The notes below the pieces were generated by a model that ran no database searches, had not been told where the DNA came from, and was given only the letters and a program-made list of their open reading frames with translations. A stretch of DNA of 64,000 nucleotides from the NCBI RefSeq assembly GCF_016860545.1, contig NZ_BNEB01000003.1:1736001-1800000 (forward strand), in the 5' to 3' direction. The position numbers and the translations under genes were made by a program. Below are positions 1-10,400 of this stretch, in pieces (position 1 is the first letter of the stretch; the number at the start of each line of letters is the position of its first letter). The stretch is from Streptomyces asoensis. GTDB lineage: Bacteria; Actinomycetota; Actinomycetes; Streptomycetales; Streptomycetaceae.

Positions 1-1
1 G

Positions 2-520
2 CCCAAGGACATCAGGGCGTTCAGCCACCGCGCCGAGGAACTGGGCGTCGGCCAGGCCGTGTCGTTCCTGCGCGAGGTCGACGCCATCAACCAGCGGCGC
101 CGGGCCCGCACCGTCGACCTGGTGCGCGAGCTGGCCGGCGGCGACCTGGCCGGTGTCCGGGTGACCGCGCTGGGCGCGGCGTTCAAGCCGAACTCCGACG
201 ACATCCGGGACGCCCCGGCGCTGGACGTGGCCCGGACCCTGCACCGGGCCGGCGCGGTGGTGACCGTCGTCGACCCGGCGGCCACCGGGAACGCCCGGCG
301 CGCCTACCCGGAGCTGACCTACGGCACGGACGTGCTCGGCGCGGCCGCGGGGGCCGATGTCGTGGTGCTGCTCACCGAGTGGACCGAGTTCCGGGAGATC
401 GACCCGCAGGCCATGGGCGCGGTCGTCGCCGGACGCCGGATCGTCGACGGACGGCACGCCCTCGACCCGGTCCGGTGGCGTGCCGCGGGCTGGGAGTACC
501 GCGCGCTGGGCCGCCCCTGA
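2..520 (+). CDS. UDP-glucose/GDP-mannose 6-dehydrogenase, C-terminal part (5' end outside window)
   Basis: These are the last 172 residues of a nucleotide-sugar dehydrogenase, which oxidises the C6 hydroxyl of a UDP-sugar to the uronic acid with NAD in two steps. The window opens in frame at PKDIRAF, which belongs to the central dimerisation helix region. The C-terminal UDP-binding domain follows, with the family signature GAAFKPNSDDIRDAP and its conserved Lys. The ending VVLLTEWTEFREID is typical of the family. The product probably feeds exopolysaccharide or cell-wall sugar synthesis, fitting the glycosyltransferase 16 kb away, though they are not linked in an operon. I cannot tell UDP-glucose from related substrates because the N-terminal Rossmann domain and catalytic Cys lie outside the window. 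Confidence 0.93.
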   Translation, partial: PKDIRAFSHRAEELGVGQAVSFLREVDAINQRRRARTVDLVRELAGGDLAGVRVTALGAAFKPNSDDIRDAPALDVARTLHRAGAVVTVVDPAATGNARRAYPELTYGTDVLGAAAGADVVVLLTEWTEFREIDPQAMGAVVAGRRIVDGRHALDPVRWRAAGWEYRALGRP

Positions 521-551
521 GGGTCCGCCGGACGGACGAAGGGCGGCTGTG

Positions 552-591
552 CGCCGGCGCCCCCTGCCCGGGTGGGCAGGGGGCGCCGGCG
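552..591. terminator. Bidirectional terminator hairpin between converging genes
   Basis: Perfect inverted repeat with 18-bp GC-rich arms (552-569 and 574-591) and a four-base loop GGGT. It lies between the stop of the dehydrogenase at 520 and the stop of the leftward FG-GAP gene at 630, so it can end transcripts from both sides. No U-tract is present, which is common for Streptomyces. Confidence 0.8.
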
Positions 592-629
592 TCGTGCGGT
601 GCCGTGGCGGCCCGGGGCCGCGGCGCCGG

Positions 630-3600
630 TCAGCCCAGCTGCTTGATCGTGCCGTACCCGCTGGTGCGCAAGGTGGTCGCGGCGCCGAGGGAGGTGGCAC
701 CGCCCTTGTAGAGCAGGAGCGCTCCGGCGCTGTTGGTGGCCACGAGGTCGGGGATGCCGTCGTTGTTCGTGTCCGGGGTGCCGTAGAGCAAGGGGAAGGC
801 GGCGCGGGTCATGGTCTCGGAGACGTAGGCGTTGTCGCCGTCCAGGCTGGCGGCGGCGGTGCCCAGGCTGGTGAGGACCGTGCCCGTCCCGTCGCTGTCG
901 AGGACGCCCTTGCGCAGCCAGACGTTGCCCGCCGCGGTGCGGTACGTCAGATCGGCGGCGCCGTCGCCGTTGTAGTCGGCGATGGCCACGAAGTCCCGTT
1001 CGGCGTCGGCCCAGGCGGAAGTCGTGAGCTTGGTGGCCGAGGAGAAGCTTCCGCCGCTGTAACCGGTGAAGACCCAGAGTTCGGCGCCGCCCGCTCCGCC
1101 CGCCACGAACAGTTCGGGCCTGCCGTCGCCGGTGATGTCACCGGCCGACTTGATCTCGGAGAACGTGGACGGGGCCGGGGCGTTCGACGGCAGCCGCAGT
1201 TCGACGCGCTTGCTCACGTCGACGGCGCCGTACCCGTCGCCGGGGTACAGGAACAGCCGGTCCTCGGCGGTGCGCACGATCCAGTCGGTGACGCCGTCGC
1301 CCGGGGCGAAGTCGCCGTTGTGGGTGATCAGGGCGTACGTGCTCGTGCCGTTCCACAGGTGCGGGGCGGTGTCGCCCTCCGACAGGAGCGTCCCCTTGTC
1401 GTGGATCCCGAGCGTGCTGGCGAAGTAGGTGCCGTTCTGCGACACGGCGTCGATCCACAGGTTGCCGGCGGCGGTGATGTGGCCGAAGTCGGCCGTGCCG
1501 TCGCCGTTCAGGTCGCCGGGGCCGTCCGCGACCGTGCGGGGCTTGACGTAGAAGAAGTACTTCCGGGGATTCGGGGAGGCGTTGCCCGCCGCGTCGAACT
1601 CCTTGACGTACAGCGTGTTGGGACCTGCGGCCGGTGGCTTGACGCCCGTGACGGTGACCGATTTCACGGGCGTGGTGCAGGAGGCCGTGAGACCGCCCGA
1701 GGTGCCCTGCTTGCCGCCCGCGCAGACGTAGCCGGCGTAGCTGGTGGAGTTGATGGAGTAGGCGAACTTCACGATGTCCGTCTCGGCGGTGTCGCCGACC
1801 GCGAACGTGAAGCTGCCGCCGTTGCCGCCGAAGGGCTCGACCGACCAGGTTTCGGGGTTGCCGTCCTCGTCCTGGTCGCCGGGGAAGTCCGTGGAGACGA
1901 CCGGTGCGGGGGAGTCGGGCAGCGCCGAGTCGTAGACGAAACGGCAGTAGAGCGTGCCGCTCGTCGGGGCCCAGGGGCTCGCGGCGTCGGCGTCCCAGGC
2001 GCGGACCCGCCACTGGTAGGTGACGCCGTTGGCGAGGCCCGAGAGGACGGCCGCGATGGGGGTGCCGCTGGTCGTCGGCCGGCGGAAGACGGTCTTCGCG
2101 CCGGTGTCCGTCCGCGTGAGTTCGAACTCCAGCTCCTTGAGCACGCCGTCCGGGTCGGTGGCCTTGGCGCCGATGGAGATGTTCGCCGACTTGCCGATCT
2201 TGATGTACGGGGCGGCGCTGGTGTCGCAGGAGCCGGGGCTCATGGTGAGCGTGGTCGGCGTGTAGGGCCTGCGGTTGTAGTTGATGGACACCGTGGGCGA
2301 TCCGCCCTCTTCCGCCTTGAACTTCTTCCAGGAGTAGGTGTCCGTCTCCAGGCTGCTGGAGGCGCTCGTCGGAGCGGAGGACGCGGTGGAGGCCACCAGT
2401 CCGACGTTGAAGTCGGTCCAGCCGTTGTCGGCGACCTCCTGGGCCAGCGAGGTGACGGTGAAGTTGACGTAGGCGTCGGGGCAGGAGCTGTTGGACTTCC
2501 AGCCGTAGGCGAAGGACTTGGAAGTGATCTTCTTCTTCCAGGCGGGCTGGTTGTTCCAGGTGGTCTTCGTGCCGAACGGGTCGGTGCGCCAGATCTGCAC
2601 GGTGCGCTTGCTGCACGACCAGGAGTGGGTCTCGAGGACCTTCAGGGTGGCGCTGGAGACCGTCGCGCCCTTGATCGAGCTCTTGATCTTCATCTTGAAG
2701 AAGGACCGGGCGGTGCCCCAGGTGTCCTTCTCGAAGCCGACCCGTGCTTCCTTGGTGTCCTCGTTGTAGTTGGCGCCGTCGTAGAAGCTGGAACCCGGGT
2801 AACGCTTGTACACGGTGGTCCAGTTGGCACGGACGCCGGTCGTCGAGGGGTCGACGAAGAGCGGGTAGGTCAGGTTCTCGGTGCCGGTGAGGTAGTTCTT
2901 CGGCGGGGTGACGGTCAGGACGCCGGAGGCGGGGTCGAAACCGGCCGCCGCGGTGGCCGCGTGGGCGCCTTCGCCGGGGCCGTTCACGGCGGGCAGGGCG
3001 AGGGTCCCGGTGGCCGCCGGGTCCGCGGTGTAGGCGGCCGGGTCCGCCACCACCTCGGGATCCTCGTTCGAGCCGGTCGCGGTCTGCGGGTCGGCGGTGC
3101 CGGTGCCGGGGTCCGTGTCGTGCGTCCCGGCGGAGTCCCACAGGAACGGCGTGGGGGAGACGGCCAGTTCGGCCCCCGTGCTGTCCTTGGCCAGGAGCAT
3201 GTGGGTCGACGGATCGAGGACGAAGCCGAGGCTGGACGAGGTGACGCGGTAGCGCGGCGGAGCGTCGGCCAGCCGGGCGGCCGCCTCGGGCGTGTGGACG
3301 ACGAGGACGTGGGTGAAGCCGGTGTCACGGGCGGACAGCATGAGGTCCACGCCGGGCAGGACGCCCTCGTACAGCGCCCGGTTGTTCTCGACGACCGGCT
3401 CCGGCAGGGTGCCGGGCCAGTCGAAGTCGATCTCGTGGCCCTCGGCGTCCATCGTCAGAAGCCGGGTCCACGGGCCGTCGGCCGCGTCGTCGATCGGCTC
3501 GGCCGTGCCGGTGCCGGTGGCGGTACCGGTCCGGAAGACCGCCGTGCGGGCCGTGGAGCCGGAGGTGCGGGCCGCCGCCGTGCGGGCCGGGGCGCGGTCG

Positions 3601-4034
3601 GGGTCACCGGCCGCGAAGGTCACGGGATAAGGGCTGTTGACGGTGTGCCAGGCCTTGCCGTCGCCGTCGTGTTCGAGCGTGGTGTCGACGGGTGCCCACA
3701 CGCCTTCGGCGTTCTTCGCGCGCACGGGTGCGACCGACGCCGTGTAGGTGAACGAGCCGTCGGGCTGGGCGTACGTCGTGGAGAACTCGTCGGTGAGCGT
3801 GGCGACTTCGACCTTCTTGCCGCTCTTGCGGGCCCTGCGCTGGGCCTCGTCCTCGTCGACCGGGTGGGCGGCCCGACCGGTCCTCGCGTCGGAGGGCGCG
3901 TCGTCGTCGCGCAGCGAGAGCACGGCGGCGCCGCCGGCCGCCAGCACGGCGAGCGCGACGGCGGCGGCCAGTGCGCGCCGAACACGGCGTTCACCGGGCG
4001 GACTTGAGTCCGTGTGCTTGTCGAGGTCGCTCAA
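630..4034 (-). CDS. Large secreted DNRLRE / FG-GAP (VCBS) repeat protein
   Basis: This is a 1134-residue exported or membrane-anchored protein. I chose the TTG at 4034 because GGAGAAGG lies seven bases upstream; an in-frame ATG further out has no such site. Residues 21-41 form a hydrophobic export or anchor segment. The region to about residue 400 resembles the N-terminal module common in Streptomyces RHS and LamG proteins. Residues 400-585 look like a DNRLRE jelly-roll domain, followed by a fibronectin III-like segment near 585-710. The last 300 residues carry FG-GAP calcium-binding repeats of the D-x-N-G-D-G type, such as DLNGDGTAD and DYNGDGAAD. The gene diverges from the RHS toxin across 377 bp and may be a cell-surface partner. 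No enzymatic active site was recognised. Confidence 0.85.
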   Translation of the reverse strand: MSDLDKHTDSSPPGERRVRRALAAAVALAVLAAGGAAVLSLRDDDAPSDARTGRAAHPVDEDEAQRRARKSGKKVEVATLTDEFSTTYAQPDGSFTYTASVAPVRAKNAEGVWAPVDTTLEHDGDGKAWHTVNSPYPVTFAAGDPDRAPARTAAARTSGSTARTAVFRTGTATGTGTAEPIDDAADGPWTRLLTMDAEGHEIDFDWPGTLPEPVVENNRALYEGVLPGVDLMLSARDTGFTHVLVVHTPEAAARLADAPPRYRVTSSSLGFVLDPSTHMLLAKDSTGAELAVSPTPFLWDSAGTHDTDPGTGTADPQTATGSNEDPEVVADPAAYTADPAATGTLALPAVNGPGEGAHAATAAAGFDPASGVLTVTPPKNYLTGTENLTYPLFVDPSTTGVRANWTTVYKRYPGSSFYDGANYNEDTKEARVGFEKDTWGTARSFFKMKIKSSIKGATVSSATLKVLETHSWSCSKRTVQIWRTDPFGTKTTWNNQPAWKKKITSKSFAYGWKSNSSCPDAYVNFTVTSLAQEVADNGWTDFNVGLVASTASSAPTSASSSLETDTYSWKKFKAEEGGSPTVSINYNRRPYTPTTLTMSPGSCDTSAAPYIKIGKSANISIGAKATDPDGVLKELEFELTRTDTGAKTVFRRPTTSGTPIAAVLSGLANGVTYQWRVRAWDADAASPWAPTSGTLYCRFVYDSALPDSPAPVVSTDFPGDQDEDGNPETWSVEPFGGNGGSFTFAVGDTAETDIVKFAYSINSTSYAGYVCAGGKQGTSGGLTASCTTPVKSVTVTGVKPPAAGPNTLYVKEFDAAGNASPNPRKYFFYVKPRTVADGPGDLNGDGTADFGHITAAGNLWIDAVSQNGTYFASTLGIHDKGTLLSEGDTAPHLWNGTSTYALITHNGDFAPGDGVTDWIVRTAEDRLFLYPGDGYGAVDVSKRVELRLPSNAPAPSTFSEIKSAGDITGDGRPELFVAGGAGGAELWVFTGYSGGSFSSATKLTTSAWADAERDFVAIADYNGDGAADLTYRTAAGNVWLRKGVLDSDGTGTVLTSLGTAAASLDGDNAYVSETMTRAAFPLLYGTPDTNNDGIPDLVATNSAGALLLYKGGATSLGAATTLRTSGYGTIKQLG

Positions 4035-4411
4035 GGGCCCTTCTCCAACAGGCTGGGCCGGGGCGTGGGAACGCCGCGGCATGTCTTCCAGGGGTGCCCT
4101 CGGGCCTGGTGACAAGCCGTGACGAGCCTGCGACGCGTCGGATTGGGCGGTTGGAGTATGAACAGCTACTCCGGGTGAGATCAACACCCTTCGGCCGGGC
4201 CCGAGTCGGCAAGGTCCGCGTAAAGAGCCCTGTGGAGATTCTTTGCCGATCTTTGTCTGATTTTGATCAGTGACATAGCTAACACGGATTCAGCACAGCT
4301 TGACGTGGATCTTCACAGCACCTTTATGTTCGTGCTCGGTTCGTAATTTGCTGATCACCATGTGCCATCGGTCCGCGTGTTTCTGATGGTTTATGACTCG
4401 GAAAGGGTCAA
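4035..4411. promoter_or_regulatory. AT-richer divergent promoter region between FG-GAP protein and RHS toxin
   Basis: This 377-bp gap contains no plausible gene. Positions 4215-4400 are distinctly less GC-rich than the surroundings, as expected for a promoter region. For the rightward RHS gene, TTGACG at 4300-4305 and TATGTT at 4325-4330 form a possible -35/-10 pair, but the 19-bp spacer is long. The leftward gene must also start here; no clear -35/-10 pair stood out for it. Confidence 0.45.
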
Positions 4412-7400
4412 TTGACCGTGCGTGCGGTGCTGTCGTGGTGCGGGAAGGGTTCGCTGGCGAGATCGCCGCGTGAGCGCCTGGTCCGTCGTAGAACCAGGGT
4501 CGGTGTCATAGCCGGACTGGTCCTTGCCCTCAATGTGACCCTCCTGCCCGGTGCCGTGGCCTTCGGCCCCGACGACACCCGCACACCGGTCGACCTCGCC
4601 GAACTCCAGAAGACGGACCCGGTCCCGCTCGACGAGCAGGGCACCGACGCCCTCGGGGAACTGTCGGGCCAGGCCAAGACGGAGCCCGCGAGCCCCTATG
4701 AGCCGGCGGCCGTCGCCGAGGTCCCCGAGGCCTCCGGCAGCAAGACCGTCGACACCATGGCCGCCGGAACCACCACCGAGGTCGCCAAGTCCGCCGACGG
4801 CGTCATGACCATCGGGGTCGGCGCGCCCGCGGGCGCCTCCGCCGCCCAGGCCGACGCCCTCGAAGGCCAGTGGAGCGTCGCCGCCGCGTCCGAGGACACG
4901 GCCGTGGCCAACGGCGCGCAGGGCTTCATGCTCGCCGTCGACGCGCCCGACACCGCGACCGGCGAAGCGGTCGTCTCCATCGACGCCACCAAGCTCGCCG
5001 AGACCTACAGCGCCCAGTGGCTCGACCGGCTCTCCTTCACCCTCATGCCGTCCTGCTACGCCGAGACGCCCGACGTCGAGGAGTGCTCCACCGGCATCCC
5101 GGTCGGCACCGACGTGAAGCGCACCGGCCGGACCGTCGACGTGGCGGTGGACGCCGGAGACTCCTCGGGCTCCGAGGCCGACACCGGTGAGGACGGCGCG
5201 GCCGACGAGGTGGTCGGCTCCACCGACGCCCACAAGGCGGTGCCGGAGACCTTCGTCGACATCACCTTGGACACGGCGCAATTGCAGGCCCTGTCGGGGA
5301 CCACGTCCGCGTCCGCGACGAACGCCGACGCAGCCGTCGCACGGGGCAACGACTCGGCGGTCAGCTCCGCGGTCTGGCACGCCGGCCGTCCCGCGGACGC
5401 CGTACGGCAGATCGCCGACGCCTCGGGCGGCGGCCTCCTCATGGGCAGCTCCTACGGCGCCGGCTCCGGCGGTGACTTCGGCGCCAGCCCGATCGTCTCC
5501 GCGGGCTCCTGGACGGCCGGAGGCTCCTCCGGCGCGTTCACCTACGCGTACACGATGGCCGCCCCGCAGGTCCCGGCGGGCCCGTCGCCCAACGTCACCC
5601 TCAGCTACAACTCGCAGACCTCGGACGGACGGACGTCCTCCACCAACAACCAGGTCTCCTGGGTCGGCGAGGGCTGGGACTACAACCCCGGTTCCATCAC
5701 CCGGACCTTCGTGGGCTGCGCCGCCGACACCGCGAACGCCAACAACAAGGGCCACTTCACCGGCGACCAGTGCTGGGGCTCGTACAACGCGGTGCTCTCC
5801 CTGAACGGCACCACGACCGAGCTGGTCCGCGACGACATCACCAAGCAGTGGAAGAGCGCACGCGGCGACAACCTGCGCGTCGAGCTGCTCGACTCCGCCG
5901 ACTACAAGCGGATCACCGGGATCGACGGCTCGGCCAACGGGGACGACAACGGCGAGTTCTGGCGCGTCACCACCGACGACGGCACGCAGTACTACTTCGG
6001 CCTGAACCGGCTGCCGGGCTGGACCGCGGGCAAGCCGGAGACGAACTCGGTGCTGTCGGTGCCGGTTGCCGGCAACCACGACACCGACCCCTGCTACAAG
6101 CCGGCGTTCAAGGACTCCTTCTGCGACCAGGGCTGGCGCTTCCAGCTCGACTACGTCGTGGACGCCACGGGCAGCGCGATGACGCTGTGGTGGGAGAAGG
6201 AGCGGAACACCTACGCGCAGAACATGAAGGAGAAGCCGCCGGTCGCCTACGACCGCGGCGGATACCTCACCCACATCGACTACGGCCAGCGCGCGGGCTT
6301 CCTCTTCAGCGAGGAACCGCTCGGCCGGATGCGCTTCCACGCCGCTGAGCGCTGCTTCGACGACAACGCCTTCAAAATAGCCTGCTCGCAGAGCAACTTC
6401 GACTCCAAGCGGTCCGACCGCACCCGCCCCTGGTTCGACACCCCGGCCGACCTGTCCTGCGAGGCCGGCAAGAAGTGCCAGACCTACGCCCCGACCTTCT
6501 GGTCGCGCAAGCGGCTGGTCTCCGTCGACGCCTGCGCCCAGCGCGAGCAGGGCGTCCGGCTCACCGAGTACTCCTCCGACGCCGACGGCAACGAGAGCGG
6601 CCAGCGCAACGCCTGCGGTCTCGCGGGCGACTCGGCCACCACGACCCTGCTGTCCAAGGTCGACACCTGGAGCCTGAAGCAGTCGTTCCCCTGGAACCTG
6701 ACGGGCGAGTACACCGCCCTGTGGCTGGAGTCCATCGGCCGCACCGGATACGCGGTGGACGGCTCCTCCGCCCACCTCAACCCGGTCTCCTTCGGCCACA
6801 ACGAGCACGCCCTGCCGAACCGGGTGAAGGTCAGCGCCGACGACCCGGACGAGGTGTTCGCCCGGCTGCGCATCGAGGAGGTCGTCTCCGAGTACGGCGG
6901 CCGCACCCACGTCGACTACAAGACCCCCGAGGGCAAGTGCCTCGCCGGCGCCACCCGCGCGGCCGTCGACAAGAACGACCAGCTCTGCTATCCGGCCTAC
7001 TGGCACGCGGACGGTGAGCTGGAGGACAAGCGCATCTCCTGGTTCCACAAGTACGTCGTCGACAAGATCACCGAGTTTCCGCGCCTTGCGGACGCCAAGG
7101 AGATCGTGACGCAGTACCGGTACGAGACCTACCCCGACGCCGTGGACGGCGCGCTGTGGGCCAAGAACCAAGGTGAGTTCTCCCGTCCCAAGAAGCGCAC
7201 CTGGGACGACTGGCGGGGCTACCCCGTCGTCACCACCACCACCGGCGTCACGGACGGTGCCGAGGGCACCGCCGCCTCCAAGTCGGTGACCCGCTACTTC
7301 CGCGGCATGGCCGACGACGTCCTCGCCGACAGCACCCCCGAGAAGGCGTCGGACGACGTCAAGCGCGGCTCCATGACGACCGAGATCGACGGCACGGAGC

Positions 7401-10400
7401 TCAAGGAGGACCACAAGGCGTACGCCGGCATGGTCGCCGAGTCGCTGACCTACCCCGACAGCGGCGCGGACACGAAGACGGGATGGACCGCCCGTACGGT
7501 CAACGTCCCCGACAACCCCGTCCGCCTCGCCACCCGCAACCGCACCGACGGCCCGGACGTCGTGTCCGAGCGCGTCACGCTCGGCGAGACCCGGACCGTC
7601 AGCAAGGCCTCGGTCAAGGGACCGGACGGCTCCTATGTGCGCACCGTCACCACCCGGACCGACTACGACGCCACCTACGGCCTGCCGACCAAGGTCCGCG
7701 AGTACGGTGACGTGGCCGTCACCGGCGACGAGTCCTGCACCACGACGTCGTACGTGCACAACACCGACGGTGACACCTACCTCGTCGGCCTGGTCGCCCA
7801 GACCGTCACCACCACCGGCACGACCGCCTGCACCGCCGACCTCTCGAGCGCCACGGCCACCACCCTGGTCAGCGCCTCGCGCATGTACTACGACGGCGCC
7901 TCCTCGCACACCGCCGCGCCCACCAAGGGCCTGGTGACCAAGACGGTCGCGCCGACCGGCGCGGGCACCGGCTGGGAGACGGCCAACCCCGAGTCGCGGA
8001 CCGAGTACGACCCGGCCGGCCGTGTCGTCAAGGTCACCGACCCGACCGGCGTCGTCAACACGACCAAGTACACGCCGGACAGCGGACAGGTCTACCGGAT
8101 CGACACGGTCACCGGCAGCAACGTCGTCTCGGGCACGGAGACCGGCTTCACCGGCATCACCACGCTGGAGCCCGGCCGGGGCGTCACCCTCACGTCGACC
8201 GACGCCAACAACCGCGTCGAGTCCTACGCGTACGACCCGCTCGGCCGCGCGGTCGCCGCCTGGGACGCCACCCAGGCCCCGACCGACGACCCCACGGTCA
8301 AGTACACGTACAACATCGGCGGTTCGAACCCCGTGTCCGTGGTGACCGAGTCGCTCGCGGACAACAAGACGGCCGCCGCCGGCGACGCCACCTACCAGTC
8401 GAGCACCACGATCTACGACGGTCTGGGCCGCGAACGCCAGACCCAGACACCCGCGGTGGACGGCGGCCGCCTGGTCACCGACACCCTGCACAACAGCTCC
8501 GGCCAGGTCCGGTACACCCGCAACGCGTACTACATGGAGGGCGACCCGGACACCAAGCTGGTCGTCCCCGACTCCGAGTCGCTGGTGCCCAACGCCACCT
8601 CGTACACGTACGACGGCCTGGGCCGGGTCCTGACGGTCACCCCGGTACACAGCTCGTACCCGCAGACGGGCCAGACCTTCGACAACGGCGGCAGGTCCGT
8701 GCCGACCACGGACCGCCGCACCCGCTACGAGTACGGCCTCGACAACACCGTCGTCCGCCAGCCGCAGGGCACGCCCGCCTCCCGGGTGTGGACGGACGCG
8801 CTGGGCCGCACCACCCGCCAGGACACCTTCGCCGACACCGCGCTGACCGAGGCCGGCGCGGTCACCACGACCTACGAGTACGACCTCCGCGGCGACATGG
8901 TGACCAGCACCGACGACGTCGGCCACACCCGGACCTGGACGTACGACGCGCTGGGCCGGGTCACCGACACCACCGACCCGGACGCGGGCGCCGCCCACAC
9001 GGACTACGACGCGTACGGCCGTGTGGACAAGGCGACCGACGCCCGGGGCCAGACGGTCTCGTACACCTACGAGCGCCTGAGCCGCGTCGAGCAGGTGAAG
9101 GTCACGCCCAAGGGCTCCACCACCGCCACCCCCGTGCAGTCGTACACCTACGACGGCGCGACCGGCGGCAAGGGACAGCTCTCCTCGGCCACCCGCCTCA
9201 ACGACGGCAAGGCGTACACCACCTCCATCGGCGGCTACACGGCCGACTACCAGCCGACGGCGATGACCACCGCGCTGCCCCCCGGTTCCACCGCGGGCCT
9301 GACCGCCGACGGCTTCGCCACCCAGTACACGTACGCGTACGCGTACAACAGCGACGGCCAGCTGGAGAAGTACACCGCTCCGGCGGCCGGCGGCCTCGAC
9401 GCCGAAGCCGTGATCACCCGCTACAACAAGGCCGGTCTGCCGACCTCGGTCTCCGGCAGGAACTGGTACGCCTCCGAGACGGCGTACTCGCCCTACGGGC
9501 AGGTGCTGCGCGCGACCGTGGGCGAGGTGGGCCGCAGGCTGTGGCAGGAGAACGTCTTCGACGAGTCCACCGGTGAGCTGCGCACCAGCCGGCTCGTCCG
9601 GGAGACGCCGACCCCCGACACGACCCTCGTGCCGGGCAGCGAGGTCAGCAAGCGCTCCTACTCCTACGACGCCTCGGGCAACGTCCTGTCCGTCGCCGAC
9701 CGCATGGGCGCCACGACCGACCAGCAGTGCTTCAAGTACGACGCCCTGGGCCAGCTGAAGGAGGCGTGGACGACGCCGGGCGGCGGAGCCTGCGCCGCCA
9801 CCGGCAAGAGCACCGCCGAGCCCGTCTACTCCGACGGCACGGTCAACGTCTCCGCCGACAACGCGGGCTACTGGCAGTCCTACGAGTACGACGTCCTGGG
9901 CAACCGCACCCGCAAGACGGCGTACCAGGCCACCCCGAGCATCACCGGCGGGGTGCGCGACACCAAGGGCGACGTCGTCACCGACTACGCCTACGGCACC
10001 AGCGACACGGCGAAGAACGACCAGCCGCACACCCTGACCTCGTACACCACGACGTCGACTACGGCGGCCGGAGCGACGGTCAAGGCCCGTTCGGAGCAGA
10101 CCTACGACAGCGCGGGCGACCTGGAGAAGCGCAGCACCGGCGGCGACACCGCCCAGGCCCTGACCTGGACCTGGGACGGCAAGGTCGAGTCCGTGACGGG
10201 GTTCGGCGCGGACGGCTCGGGCCCCTTCGTCGGCACCGGCGAGATGTGCCTGGACCTCGCGGGCGGCGTCCCGAACGCGGGCACCGCCGTCCAGATCTAC
10301 GTGTGCAACGGCAGCAAGGCGCAGACCTTCCGCCTCCAGGCAGCCGACGCCGACAGGAACGGCACCGTCGAGGACGCCACGATCGGCGCGCTCATGGTCG

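Noticed and set aside
357..4007. A 1216-codon plus-strand frame opposite the DNRLRE/FG-GAP gene
   Set aside because: Low-complexity Gly/Val/Arg product; the opposite strand shows real domains, a TTG start with a ribosome binding site and FG-GAP motifs.
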